From: CAWIMX01 sp963792785
GTDB lineage: Bacteria; Acidobacteriota; Vicinamibacteria; Vicinamibacterales; CAVVIG01
DNA: 64,000 nucleotides
Assembly: GCA_963792785.1 (NCBI GenBank)
Contig: CAWBXO010000004.1
Span: forward strand, 868,001 to 932,000
Reading direction: 5' to 3'
In this document: positions 13,106-21,940 of the stretch, in pieces
Numbering within the stretch: position 1 is the stretch's first letter
How the letters are laid out: every line of letters begins with the position of its first letter
Made by a program: the position numbers and the translations under genes
The notes under the pieces: model-generated
The model's database searches: none
What the model was told of the DNA's origin: nothing
Seen by the model: the letters and a program-made list of their open reading frames with translations, nothing else

Positions 13106-14161
13106 CTAGCTCTGCCTGGCCTGGACGGCGGCCGACGCCGGCACAGCCATCACGGCGTGCGCCTGCGCGGCGACGGCGGGATCGATGTAGCGGCCGAAAA
13201 TCATCTTGCCGGCCGTGGTCTGGAGCACGCTCGTCACGACGATGTCGATGGTCTTGCTGATCATGCGGCGCGCGTTGTCCACCACCACCATCGTCCCGTC
13301 GTCCAGGTAGGCGACGCCCTGGTTGTACTCCTTGCCTTCCTTGAGGATGAACACGGTCATGATCTCGCCCGGCAGCACGACCGGCTTGAGCGCGTTGGCC
13401 AGCTCGTTCACGTTCAGCACTTCCACGCCCCGCAGGTGCGCGACCTTGTTCAGGTTGAAGTCGTTCGTGACGATCTTGCCGCGGATCGTGCGCGCGAGCT
13501 CGATCAGCTTCAGGTCGACCTCCTTCACGTCCGGGAAGTCGACGTCGGAAATCGTCACCTCGACGCCCGACATCTTCTGGATCTTCTGCAGGATGTCGAG
13601 GCCGCGGCGGCCGCGGTTCCGCTTCTGCGAGTCGGACGAGTCGGCGACGAGCTGCAGCTCCTTCAGGACGAACTGCGGGATCACCAGCGTGCCGTCCACG
13701 AAGCCCGTCTCGCACACGTCGGCGATCCGGCCGTCGATGATCACGCTCGTGTCGAGGATCTTGTAGCGTCGTGCGGAGCTGTCCGACTTGAAGAGGCCGA
13801 CCAGCCGGGCCGGCTCGAGCCACTCGCCGTGCTTCGCGCCGAGCACGAGGCCCATGTACGGCAGGACGATCAGCGTGAAGCTGTGCAGGAACTCGACGCG
13901 GGGATCGCCGGAGTTGGCCCAGAACAGACCGAGGCCGATCGCGCGCGCGATCGCGAGGCCGATCGTGCCGCCGATGAGCGAGCCGAGCACGCGCCACGCG
14001 GGTGTCTCCCGCAGGCGGCTCTCGAAGAGGCTGACCAGCATCGCCAGCGTCAGGCCGAAGCCCGCGTTGACGATGAGGCCGAACGGCAGCGGGCGCAGCA
14101 GCACCGCCACGTAGGCGACGGCCGCTGCGAACAGCACCCGCGCGAGGGCGAACCAGGCCAT
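13106..14161 (-). CDS. PIN/TRAM-domain membrane protein, YacL-like
   Basis: A 351-residue protein with about four transmembrane helices (residues 1-110), then a PIN nuclease-fold domain (YKILDTSVIIDGRIADVCET with catalytic-type Asp residues, and KIVTNDFNLNKVAHL) and a C-terminal TRAM RNA-binding domain (LPGEIMTVFILKEGKEYNQG). The start MAWFALARVLFAAAVAYVAV was chosen because the 41-residue upstream extension is Arg/Ser-rich and reads through the radA-side spacer. Its place between radA and ispD matches yacL of Bacillus. A nuclease role is inferred from the fold. Confidence 0.9.
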   Translation of the reverse strand: MAWFALARVLFAAAVAYVAVLLRPLPFGLIVNAGFGLTLAMLVSLFESRLRETPAWRVLGSLIGGTIGLAIARAIGLGLFWANSGDPRVEFLHSFTLIVLPYMGLVLGAKHGEWLEPARLVGLFKSDSSARRYKILDTSVIIDGRIADVCETGFVDGTLVIPQFVLKELQLVADSSDSQKRNRGRRGLDILQKIQKMSGVEVTISDVDFPDVKEVDLKLIELARTIRGKIVTNDFNLNKVAHLRGVEVLNVNELANALKPVVLPGEIMTVFILKEGKEYNQGVAYLDDGTMVVVDNARRMISKTIDIVVTSVLQTTAGKMIFGRYIDPAVAAQAHAVMAVPASAAVQARQS

Positions 14162-14255
14162 GGTGCGACTCCGGGGGATGAAATCCGTCGGTCGAAATAA
14201 GCCGGACGTTATAGAAGGCGGAGCCCGACGGCCGGCTCCACGGGTGACGTTACCA

Positions 14256-15644
14256 CTAGTCGAAGAGGTGGTCGAGCGCTTCACCGATCGTGCGGACGCC
14301 GACCAGCGCGCAGCCCGCCTGGTCGCGATCCGCGGGATCGATGTTGGCCTCGGGCATCACGATCCGGCGGAATCCCATCTGGGCCGCCTCACGCACGCGC
14401 AGCGGCGCCTGCGTGATGCCCCGCACCTCGCCCGCCAGGCCGATCTCCCCGAACATCGCCGTCGTGGCGGGAATCGCCCGATTGCGCACGCTCGACGCGA
14501 CGGCGGCGAGAATCCCGAGGTCCGAGGCGGGCTCGTCGACGTCGATCCCGCCCGCGACGTTCACGAACACGTCGTCGCCCGCCAGGTGCAGGCCGGCGCG
14601 CTTCTCGAGGACCGCGAGCAGCAGCGAGAGGCGCGCCTGGTCGATGCCGCTCGCCGTGCGCCGCGCCGTGCCGTAGGTGCTCGTGCTCACCAGCGCCTGC
14701 ACCTCCACGAGGATCGGGCGCGAGCCCTCGACCGTGCACAGGACGGCCGACCCCGGCGCGTCGGTCGGGCGCTCGGCGAGGAACAGCTTCGAGGGATTCG
14801 GCACGGGCTTGAGGCCCGCCCCCGTCATCTCGAACACGCCGAGCTCGCTCACCGCGCCGAAGCGGTTCTTCACGGCGCGGACGACGCGGTGCGAATGGTG
14901 GCGCTCGCCTTCGAAGTACAGCACGGTGTCGACGACGTGCTCGAGGGCCTTGGGGCCGGCGAGGCTGCCGTCCTTCGTCACGTGGCCGACGAGGAACGTC
15001 GGGATGTTCTGGCCCTTTGCCGCGAACAGCAGCTGGGTCGCGGCCTCGCGCACCTGGCCGATGCTGCCCGGCGCGGACTGGAACTTGAGCGAGAAGATCG
15101 TCTGGATCGAGTCCACGACGACGAGCGCCGGCTTGAGGCGGGCGATTTCCTCGAGGATCCGCTCCAGGCAGGTCTCGGCGAGGAGGTAGAGCGGCGCGTC
15201 GCCGACGGCGAGCCGCTCCCCGCGCAACTTGATCTGGTGCTCTGATTCCTCGCCCGAGCTGTAGAGCACCGGACCGATCGTGCGCGCCATGAGGGCGGCG
15301 GCCTGGAGCAGCAGCGTGGACTTGCCGATCCCGGGCTCCCCGCCCAGGAGCACGAGCGAGCCGGGCACGACGCCGCCGCCGAGCACCCGATCGAATTCGC
15401 CGATGCCCGTGGACAGGCGCGCGCTCTGCTCGGTGGAGATGTCGGCGTACAGCCGGGCGGCCACGTGCCCGGGCGCGGCGCGCGGCAGCGCGTAGCGGTG
15501 GGGGTCGCCCGCGGCCGTCTCCGGCGCCGCGCGCTCCTCGACGTACGAGTTCCACGCGCCGCAGTCCGGGCAGCGCCCCAGCCACTTGGGCGACTGCGCG
15601 CCGCACTCCTGACAGGCAAAGATGGTGGATGGACGCTTCGCCAC
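14256..15644 (-). CDS. radA: DNA repair protein RadA
   Basis: A RecA-like branch-migration helicase involved in recombination intermediates, 462 residues. The N-terminal zinc ribbon reads FACQECGAQSPKWLGRCPDC. Walker A is GGEPGIGKSTLLLQ (about residues 100-113), and the RadA-specific KNRFG motif occurs in AVKNRFGAVSELGVFEMTG. A C-terminal Lon-protease-like domain follows (GGIDVDEPASDLGILAAVAS). It is upstream of the YacL-like gene, as in Bacillus. Confidence 0.96.
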   Translation of the reverse strand: MAKRPSTIFACQECGAQSPKWLGRCPDCGAWNSYVEERAAPETAAGDPHRYALPRAAPGHVAARLYADISTEQSARLSTGIGEFDRVLGGGVVPGSLVLLGGEPGIGKSTLLLQAAALMARTIGPVLYSSGEESEHQIKLRGERLAVGDAPLYLLAETCLERILEEIARLKPALVVVDSIQTIFSLKFQSAPGSIGQVREAATQLLFAAKGQNIPTFLVGHVTKDGSLAGPKALEHVVDTVLYFEGERHHSHRVVRAVKNRFGAVSELGVFEMTGAGLKPVPNPSKLFLAERPTDAPGSAVLCTVEGSRPILVEVQALVSTSTYGTARRTASGIDQARLSLLLAVLEKRAGLHLAGDDVFVNVAGGIDVDEPASDLGILAAVASSVRNRAIPATTAMFGEIGLAGEVRGITQAPLRVREAAQMGFRRIVMPEANIDPADRDQAGCALVGVRTIGEALDHLFD

Positions 15645-15653
15645 GGGGTGATC

Positions 15654-15750
15654 CTTGAAGTGAGGAAGTCAGGAAGTGAGGAAGTATGGAAGTGGGTTCT
15701 TGCTGTCACACTTCCTAACTTCCTCACTTCCTGACTTCCTAACTTCCCCC
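15654..15750. repeat. Palindromic GAGGAAGTC-type repeat between alr and radA
   Basis: Two arms of 8-9-base units (TGAGGAAGTCAGGAAG and variants) form an imperfect inverted repeat, at about 15654-15695 and 15708-15750. The alr stop codon is inside it: the coding strand reads GGGGGAAGTTAGGAAGTCAG, where TAG ends alr. It belongs to the same family as 5925-6040. Confidence 0.85.
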
Positions 15751-16869
15751 ATCATAAAGCCTCTCGATCCGGCTGCCGATTCTGCAGACGACCTCCCACG
15801 GGATCGTGCCGATGGTCGCGGCCATCTCGCGCACGTCGATGCGGTCCTCGCCCTGTGTGCCCAGGATCACGACCGGGTCGCCGGGGGCGACCTCGATCCC
15901 GGTCACGTCGATCGTGATCATGTCCATCGACACGGCGCCGACGATCGGCGCGCGCCGCCCGCGGACGAGCACGGCGCCGCGGCCGCCCAGGCGCCAGTCG
16001 AGGCCGTCGGCGTACCCGGCGGGCACGACCGCGATCCGGCACGGCGCCTCGGCCTGGAACCGCGCGCCGTACCCGACGGCCTCGCCGGCACGCAGGCCCT
16101 TCACGGCGACGACGCGGCTGGTGAGGGTGAGGGCGGGCGTCACGGGCAGCGTCGAGGCGAGCGGCGGCGGCACGAGGCCGTAGAGCAGCAGGCCCGGGCG
16201 CACGGCGTCGAGCCACACGCGCGAGTCGCGCAGCAGCGCCGCGCTGTTGGCGGCGTGACGGTACGACGGCCGCGCGCCGAGCGCCACGACGATCCCGAGC
16301 GCGCGCTCGAACCGCTGCCGCTGCTCGTCGAAGAGCGGGGATTCCGGGTCGTCCGCCGTGGCGAAATGCGTGTACACGGCTTCGAGTTCGAGGTTCGAGC
16401 TGCGGAGCAGGTCGGGCAGGGTGCGCGCCAGGTTGTCGTCGCGGAACCCGAGGCGGTGCATCCCCGTGTCGATCTTCAGGTGGTATCGCAGGCGGGCCTG
16501 GCGGCGCGCCGCCGCGGCCTGCACGGCGCGGGCCGCGCCGGGCGTCGAGATCGTCGGCGTCAGGCGGTAGTCGAAGAGGCCGTCGAGGTCGCTGACGCTC
16601 AGCGCCCCGAACACCAGGATCCCGGTCTCGACGCCGGCCGCGCGCAGGGCCGCCCCCTCCTCGATGTCCGCGCAGGCCAGCATCGCCGCGCCCGCCGCCT
16701 CGAACGCGCGCGCCACCTGCACGGCGCCGTGGCCGTACGCGTTCGCCTTCACCACGGCGATCACGGCGGGCGGATGCGCGGGCTGCTCGCGGGCGAGGTG
16801 CGCCCGAATCGCCTCGTAGTTGCGCCGGACGGCGCCGAGGTCGATGTGCGCGGTCGTGGGGCGGATCAT
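15739..16869 (-). CDS. alr: Alanine racemase
   Basis: A PLP-dependent racemase supplying D-alanine for peptidoglycan, 376 residues. The PLP lysine motif is VIAVVKANAYGHGAVQVARA near the N-terminus, and the opposite catalytic Tyr region is AGEAVGYGARFQAEAPCRIA. Also present are IDTGMHRLGF and VSMDMITIDVTG. The ATG at 16869 overlaps the true dnaB stop (ATGA). The last two residues and the stop codon fall inside a repeat element, so the C-terminus was probably set by the repeat. An apparent 824-residue dnaB-alr fusion is an artefact of the dnaB frameshift. Confidence 0.95.
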   Translation of the reverse strand: MIRPTTAHIDLGAVRRNYEAIRAHLAREQPAHPPAVIAVVKANAYGHGAVQVARAFEAAGAAMLACADIEEGAALRAAGVETGILVFGALSVSDLDGLFDYRLTPTISTPGAARAVQAAAARRQARLRYHLKIDTGMHRLGFRDDNLARTLPDLLRSSNLELEAVYTHFATADDPESPLFDEQRQRFERALGIVVALGARPSYRHAANSAALLRDSRVWLDAVRPGLLLYGLVPPPLASTLPVTPALTLTSRVVAVKGLRAGEAVGYGARFQAEAPCRIAVVPAGYADGLDWRLGGRGAVLVRGRRAPIVGAVSMDMITIDVTGIEVAPGDPVVILGTQGEDRIDVREMAATIGTIPWEVVCRIGSRIERLYDGGS

Positions 16870-18213
16870 GCGCCGACGGCGAGGTTCTCGAACCGGGTGA
16901 ACTCGCGGATGAACGCGAGCTTCACGACGCCGGTAGGGCCGTTGCGCTGTTTGCCGATGATGAGCTCCGCCACGCCGTTCTGCTCGGCGGCGGGCTCGCT
17001 CTTGTCGACGTACCTGATCCGATCGGTAGATGAAGATCACGACGTCGGCGTCCTGCTCGAGGGCGCCCGACTCGCGCAGGTCGGAGAGCTGCGGCCGGTG
17101 GTCGGCGCGGGACTCGGGCGCGCGGCTCAGCTGCGACAGCACCACGACCGGGACGCTCAGCTCCTTGGCGAGCGCCTTGAGGGACCGCGAGATCGACGCG
17201 AGCTCCAGCGTGCGGTTCTCGAAGCGTCCGCGCCCCTGCATCAGCTGGATGTAGTCGATGATGATGAGATCCAGGCCGTGTTCGGCGGCCAGGCGCCGGC
17301 ACTTCGCGCGCATTTCGAGCACGCCGATCGACGGCGTGTCGTCGATGAAGATCTTCGCGTCGCTCAGCGTGCCGATGGCCGTCGCGAGACGGCCCCAGTC
17401 GCGCTCGCCGAGGAAGCCGCCGCGCAGGCGATGCGCGTCGATCCGGGCCTCGGCGGTGAGCATGCGCAGGAACAGCTGCTCCTTCGACATCTCGAGGCTG
17501 AACAGCCCCACCGTGCGCTCGGTCTTCGTGCCCACGTGCTGCGCGATGTTCAGCACGAGGCTGGTCTTCCCCATCGACGGCCGGGCGGCCACGATCACGA
17601 GGTCCGACGACTGGAGGCCCGACGTCATCTCGTCGAGATCGACGAACCCGGTGGGCACGCCGGTCACCAGTTCCTTGCGCGCGTGGAGCTGTTCGATGGT
17701 TTCGAGGCTCCCCTCGGCGAGCTGGCGCAGCGACACGAACCCGTCGCGCACGCGGTCGTCGGCGATCGCGAAAATCGCGTGCTCGGCGCGGTCGAGGATG
17801 AGGTCGGCGTCTTCCTCGGCCTCGTAGGCCGAGGAGACGATCTTGTTGGCGGAGTAGATCAGATTCCGGAGGGTCGACTTTTCCTTGATGATCCGGGCGT
17901 AGTGCTCGACGTTGGTCGAACGCGGCACGCCGTCGACGAGCGCGGCGATGTAGGCGGGGCCGCCGACCTCGTCCAGCTCGCCCGACCGCCCCAGCTCTTC
18001 CTTGAGGGTCACCAGGTCGATCGCGTCGCCGCGCTCGACGAGCCGGACCATCTTCTCGAAGATCCGCCGGTGCGCATCGCGGAAGAAATCCGGCGCGTCG
18101 ATGACCTCGACGGCGAGGTTGAAGGCGTCGTTGTGCAGCAGGATCGCGCCGAGCACGGATCGCTCCGCCTCGAGGTTGTGCGGCAGCGCGCGTTCGACGA
18201 CGTCTGGTGCCAC
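16866..18213 (-). CDS. dnaB: Replicative DNA helicase DnaB, one single-base frameshift near the C-terminus
   Basis: The hexameric replication-fork helicase; 448 residues after correcting one extra base. The N-terminal domain reads PHNLEAERSVLGAILLHNDA. Walker A is AARPSMGKTSLVLNI, Walker B is IIIDYIQLMQG, and VVVLSQLSRAPESR follows. After VVIFIYRSDQ one extra base near 17017-17020 shifts the frame; the expected YVDKSEPAAEQNGVAELIIG and FIREFTRFENLAVGA continue in the next frame to the stop at 16866. A sequencing or assembly error is the simplest explanation. It overlaps alr by 4 bases and follows rplI. Confidence 0.94.
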
Positions 18214-18226
18214 CGGCGCCTCCCTG

Positions 18227-18682
18227 TTACGCGTCCGTACCTTCCGCCACCACCTTCACCTTGACGGCCGCCGTTACCTCGCGGTGCAGCTTCACCGGCA
18301 CCTCGAAGTCGCCCAGCGACTTGATCGCATCGTGCAGCACCAGCTTGCGGCGGTCGACATCGAAGCCTTTGCCCGCCAGCGCGATGGCGATGTCGGCCGA
18401 GGTGACGGACCCGTAGAGCGCCTCGGTCTCGCCCACCCGGCGGGCGATCACGATCTCGATCGTCGTCATGCGCTCGGCGATGGCCTCGGCGATCTTCTTC
18501 TCCTCGGCCTCCTTCACGTCGAACTTGGCGCGCTCGCGCTCGACCTGTTTCCGGTTCCCGTCGGTGACGAGCAGCGCCAGCTTGCGCGGGAGCAGGTAGT
18601 TGCGGGCGTAGCCGTCGGCCACCCTGACGATCTCGCCGCGCTGCCCGAGGTTGTCCACGTGTTCGCGAAGAATCACTTCCAT
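18227..18682 (-). CDS. rplI: 50S ribosomal protein L9
   Basis: L9, 151 residues. MEVILREHVDNLGQRGEIVR and VADGYARNYLLPRKLALLVT form the N-terminal rRNA-binding domain, followed by the long connecting helix (ERERAKFDVKEAEEKKIAEA) and a C-terminal domain. It lies 8 bases after rpsR and 13 before dnaB. Confidence 0.96.
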   Translation of the reverse strand: MEVILREHVDNLGQRGEIVRVADGYARNYLLPRKLALLVTDGNRKQVERERAKFDVKEAEEKKIAEAIAERMTTIEIVIARRVGETEALYGSVTSADIAIALAGKGFDVDRRKLVLHDAIKSLGDFEVPVKLHREVTAAVKVKVVAEGTDA

Positions 18683-18690
18683 AGCGCCCT

Positions 18691-18978
18691 CTAGTCCGTC
18701 ACGTACGGCACGAGCGCGATCTGCCGCGCCCGCTTGATCGCGGTCTGCAGCTTGCGCTGGTGCATCGCGCAGGTGCCCGAGATGCGCCGCGGCAGGATCT
18801 TGCCCCGCTCCGGCACGAACGGCGCGATGAGCTTCACGTCCTTGTAGTTGATGTCGTCGATCTTGTCCGCGCAGAACTTGCAGACCTTCCGCCGCCGGAA
18901 CAGCGTGCGCCGCTGCCCTTCCTTCTTCTCGCCGGTCGTCTTGCGGCCGCGGCCGCCCTTGCTATGTCCCATTGCCAT
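18691..18978 (-). CDS. rpsR: 30S ribosomal protein S18
   Basis: S18, 95 residues. The core RKVCKFCADKIDDINYKDVK and RGKILPRRISGTCAMHQRKL is typical. The CxxC and CxxH pairs (KVCKFC and TCAMH) indicate the zinc-binding variant, and the L33 of this genome is also of the cysteine-bearing type. There is no ssb gene between rpsF and rpsR, unlike Bacillus. Confidence 0.96.
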   Translation of the reverse strand: MAMGHSKGGRGRKTTGEKKEGQRRTLFRRRKVCKFCADKIDDINYKDVKLIAPFVPERGKILPRRISGTCAMHQRKLQTAIKRARQIALVPYVTD

Positions 18979-19002
18979 CGGTCGTTGCTCCTGAACCCGC
19001 GC

Positions 19003-19443
19003 CTACTCGGCCGCGGTGTATCCTTCATCCTGATCGTCGTCGCGCGAGCGGCCTTCGCCGGGCTGCCGCTGGGGCGGGAGGCCGCGCTTCGCGCGCCGGC
19101 GCTCCGACTCGCTCTGCCGCCGCGACCGCGTCCGCTCCACCACCTTCTTCTCCTCGTCGACGCGGACGACCAGGTGGCGCACCACTTGATCCATCACGCG
19201 CAGACGACGGTCCAGTTCCTTCATCAGGTCGCCCGAGCCGGTGATCACCTCGAGGACATAAAAGCCCTCCTTGAGGTGGCCGATCTCGTAGGCCAGCCGG
19301 CGGCGTCCCCACGTCTCGGTGACGTCGATCCGCCCCTCGAGGCGCGTGACGACCTCGAGGATCTGCTCGTGCAGCTCGGCCGCCTGCTGTTCGGTGGTGT
19401 CGGGAGGAATGATGTAAACGAGCTCGTACTGTCGATCCGCCAT
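19003..19443 (-). CDS. rpsF: 30S ribosomal protein S6
   Basis: S6 binds 16S rRNA together with S18. It has 146 residues from MADRQYELVYIIPPDTTEQQ, with WGRRRLAYEIGHLKEGFYVL and LDRRLRVMDQVVRHLVVRVD. The C-terminal tail (QSESERRRAKRGLPPQRQPG onward) is charged and longer than in E. coli before modification. The chosen start is preceded by GGAGCA at 6 bases; an upstream in-frame start adds 24 low-complexity residues and is rejected. Confidence 0.95.
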   Translation of the reverse strand: MADRQYELVYIIPPDTTEQQAAELHEQILEVVTRLEGRIDVTETWGRRRLAYEIGHLKEGFYVLEVITGSGDLMKELDRRLRVMDQVVRHLVVRVDEEKKVVERTRSRRQSESERRRAKRGLPPQRQPGEGRSRDDDQDEGYTAAE

Positions 19444-19524
19444 TGCTGCTCCTTGAGGACCCGCCTTCGCCCCTGTCGGGGCTTCGGTGGGGCCACCCAC
19501 TCCTGGGGGTGGCAAGGTGTCGTG

Positions 19525-20109
19525 CTATTCAATTGTCGCCGAATCGCCGCCGTTGTACTGGTTCATCACCGCCTCGATCCCCGACGTGATGAACATCTCG
19601 ATAGCGTCGGCCGCCCGCGCCGTGGCGCGCTCGGCCTCCGCCGTCTCGTCCTGCTCGAACCGGGCCAGCACGTGGTCCGCCAGATCGCGCTCCGGCTGGC
19701 CCCGCCCGACGCCGATCCGCAGCCGCGCGAAGCCGTCGCCCAGGTGGGCCACCAGCGACTTCAGCCCGTTGTGCCCGCCGGCCGACCCGCGCGCCCGCGC
19801 GCGAAGCTTGCCGAGCGGCAGCTGCACCTCGTCGACCACGACCAGCAGGTCCGGCGGGTCGATCTTGAAGTACCGCATCAACCCCGCCACCGCCTGGCCG
19901 CTCGCGTTCATGAAGGTGAGCGGCTTGGCGAGCAGCACCGGATCGTCCGGCGCGGGCCGCCGCCAGCGGGCCATCAGGGCCTCGACCGGCGCCGTCTCGA
20001 ACGTCACGCCCGCGCGGCGCGCCACCTCGTCGACGACGGCAAACCCGATGTTGTGCCTCGTCCCGCGATACGGCTCGCCGGGATTGCCGAGGCCGGCGAC
20101 GAGCTTCAC
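19525..20109 (-). CDS. pth: Peptidyl-tRNA hydrolase
   Basis: Releases tRNA from prematurely dropped peptidyl-tRNA. It has 194 residues from a GTG start (VKLVAGLGNPGEPYRGTRHN); the catalytic His is at residue 19, and LLAKPLTFMNASGQAVAGLM, VVVDEVQLPLGKLRAR and GSAGGHNGLKSL carry the other family signatures. The GTG overlaps the rplY stop (GTGA). The usual rplY-pth-rpsF order is kept; ychF is absent. Confidence 0.95.
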   Translation of the reverse strand: MKLVAGLGNPGEPYRGTRHNIGFAVVDEVARRAGVTFETAPVEALMARWRRPAPDDPVLLAKPLTFMNASGQAVAGLMRYFKIDPPDLLVVVDEVQLPLGKLRARARGSAGGHNGLKSLVAHLGDGFARLRIGVGRGQPERDLADHVLARFEQDETAEAERATARAADAIEMFITSGIEAVMNQYNGGDSATIE

Positions 20110-20768
20110 TCCTTCGCCGCTTCCTCTTCCTTCTTGCCCTTCTTGATGAGCTCGGGCTCGGCCGCCGCCGTCGGGGCCGCCGCGGCCGCGTCGACCGCCG
20201 GCGCCTCCTCGACCTTCGGCATGATCACGTGCGCGAGGAGCATCTCCGGCTCGCTCACGGGCTTCCACTTCACGTCCACCGCGACGTCGCGCACGCGCAC
20301 GCCCTGGTGGAGCATCAGTTCGGACACATCGATCTCGACGTGCTCGGGGATGTCGCCCGGCAGGCACTCGATCTCAATCTCGCGGCGCACGAACTCGAGG
20401 ATCCCGCCCTGCTGCTTCACGCCCTTCGGCTCGCCGCGCAGCACGATCGGGATCGTGACCTCGATCGTCCGGTCCATCGCGATCTGGTAGAAGTCCGCGT
20501 GCAGGAGCTGCCGCGTGATCGGATCCACCTGGTAGTCCTTCACGAGCACGCGCGCGTCGCCCAACCCGTCGAGCTTCAGCGCAATGAGCGTGTTGGCCCC
20601 GGCCTCCGAGTGAAGAATCTTCAGGAGCGCCTTCGGCTCCACCGAGATCGGCGTGGCGCCCTGCGGGCCGCCGTACACCACCGCGGGCACGAGGCCCCGC
20701 AGCCGCATCCGCCCCGCTTCGCCCTTGCCGATCGTGTCGCGCCGCGTCGCTTCGAGTGTCGCGTCCAT
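20106..20768 (-). CDS. rplY: 50S ribosomal protein L25/general stress protein Ctc
   Basis: The 5S rRNA-binding L25 of the long CTC type, 220 residues. The N-terminal L25 domain (MDATLEATRRDTIGKGEAGR, VPAVVYGGPQGATPISVEPK) is followed by the TL5/CTC beta domain (VLRGEPKGVKQQGGILEFVR, GDIPEHVEIDVSELMLHQGV). The tail is Ala/Glu/Lys-rich. The Shine-Dalgarno AGGAAAG before the ATG is the last part of the upstream tandem repeat. Confidence 0.95.
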   Translation of the reverse strand: MDATLEATRRDTIGKGEAGRMRLRGLVPAVVYGGPQGATPISVEPKALLKILHSEAGANTLIALKLDGLGDARVLVKDYQVDPITRQLLHADFYQIAMDRTIEVTIPIVLRGEPKGVKQQGGILEFVRREIEIECLPGDIPEHVEIDVSELMLHQGVRVRDVAVDVKWKPVSEPEMLLAHVIMPKVEEAPAVDAAAAAPTAAAEPELIKKGKKEEEAAKE

Positions 20769-20776
20769 ATCTCTTT

Positions 20777-20829
20777 CCTAATTCCTAAGCCCTAAGCCGT
20801 TAGCCGTTAGCCGTTAGCCGTTAGCCCTA
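20777..20829 (-). repeat. 7-base tandem repeat between prs and rplY, beginning at the prs stop codon
   Basis: The coding strand reads GTGTAG (prs end), then four perfect GGCTAAC units, then GGCTTAG and degenerate GGAATTA / GGAAA units merging into the rplY ribosome-binding site. TAA or TAG recurs in every unit. The function is unknown; it resembles slippage expansion seeded at a stop codon. Confidence 0.85.
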
Positions 20830-21777
20830 CACGAACAAGGAGGAGACCGACGTCTCCTCGTGGATGCTCTTGATCGCCTGCCCGAGCAGCCGCGCCACCG
20901 ACAGCACGACCACCTTCCCGTTCTTCGCCCGCTCGCCGGTCGGCGGAATCGTGTTCGTCACGATCAGCTTGTCGATCGGCGACTTCTCGATCCGCTCCAT
21001 CGCCGGGCCCGAGAGCACCCCGTGCACGGCGCAGGCGATGATGCGCTCGGCGCCGTTCGCCTTGAGCGCGATCGCCGCCTTCGTGATCGTCCCGGCCGTG
21101 TCGATGATGTCGTCCTGGATGATGCACGTGCGGCCCGCGACATCGCCGATCACGTTCATGACCTCGGCCGTCCCGTCGTCGGTGCGCCGCTTGTCGATCA
21201 CGGCCAGCTCGGCGTCGAGACGCTTGGCGTAGGCGCGCGCGCGCTCGGCGCCGCCCGCGTCGGGCGCCACCATCGTGATGTCCGGGTACTCCAGCCGCGA
21301 CAGGTGATCGATGATCACCGGCGCCGCGAACAGGTGGTCGACCGGGATGTCAAAGAACCCCTGGATCTGCGCCTTGTGCAGGTCCATCGTCAGCACGCGA
21401 TTCGTGCCGGCGGCGCAGATCACGTTCGCCACCAGCTTGGCCGAAATCGGCACGCGCGGCTTGTCCTTGCGGTCCTGCCTGGCGTAGCCGTAATACGGCA
21501 TCACCGCGGTGATCCGCGCCGCCGACGAGCGGCGGAACGCGTCCACCATGATCAGCAGCTCCATGAGGTGCTGATCGACCGGCGTGCACGTGGGCTGCAC
21601 CAGGAACACGTCGGTGCCCCGGATGTTCTCGTCGATCTGGAACGAGACTTCCGAATCCGCAAACCGCCGCAACCGGGCCTGCCCCACCGGCAGCCCCAGC
21701 ACCTGGGCAATCTCCCGCGCAAGATCCGGATGCGCGCTGCCCGAGAAAATCTTCAATTCACCGAACCCGGTCGCCAT
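20827..21777 (-). CDS. prs: Ribose-phosphate pyrophosphokinase
   Basis: Makes PRPP from ribose 5-phosphate and ATP, 316 residues. The ATP-binding RQDRKDKPRVPISAKLVANV, the PRPP loop IIQDDIIDTAGTITKAAIAL, and the metal-binding VLTMDLHKAQIQGFFDIPVD are all present. The context ispE-tRNA-Gln-prs-rplY-pth resembles Gram-positive and acidobacterial order. Confidence 0.97.
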   Translation of the reverse strand: MATGFGELKIFSGSAHPDLAREIAQVLGLPVGQARLRRFADSEVSFQIDENIRGTDVFLVQPTCTPVDQHLMELLIMVDAFRRSSAARITAVMPYYGYARQDRKDKPRVPISAKLVANVICAAGTNRVLTMDLHKAQIQGFFDIPVDHLFAAPVIIDHLSRLEYPDITMVAPDAGGAERARAYAKRLDAELAVIDKRRTDDGTAEVMNVIGDVAGRTCIIQDDIIDTAGTITKAAIALKANGAERIIACAVHGVLSGPAMERIEKSPIDKLIVTNTIPPTGERAKNGKVVVLSVARLLGQAIKSIHEETSVSSLFV

Positions 21778-21798
21778 TCCTCTCGGAGCCTCGTGAAC

Positions 21799-21873
21799 TG
21801 GCTGGGGCGGAAGGATTCGAACCTTCGAATACGGGAGCCAAAGTCCCGCGCCTTACCGCTTGGCCACGCCCCA
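21799..21873 (-). tRNA. tRNA-Gln (anticodon TTG)
   Basis: A 75-base tRNA with acceptor stem TGGGGCG/CGCCCCA and encoded CCA. The anticodon loop CTTTGGC gives TTG. It lies between ispE and prs on the same strand. Confidence 0.95.
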
Positions 21874-21940
21874 TCTCCTGGCGCCGCTCCGCGAAAGCCG
21901 ACCCAGAGTGGCGTCACCGAACGGTGCGCAAACAGAAAGT

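Noticed and set aside
15739..18213. An apparent 824-residue DnaB-alanine racemase fusion
   Set aside because: It arises from a single extra base near 17018; the correct DnaB C-terminus continues in another frame to a normal stop overlapping the alr start.
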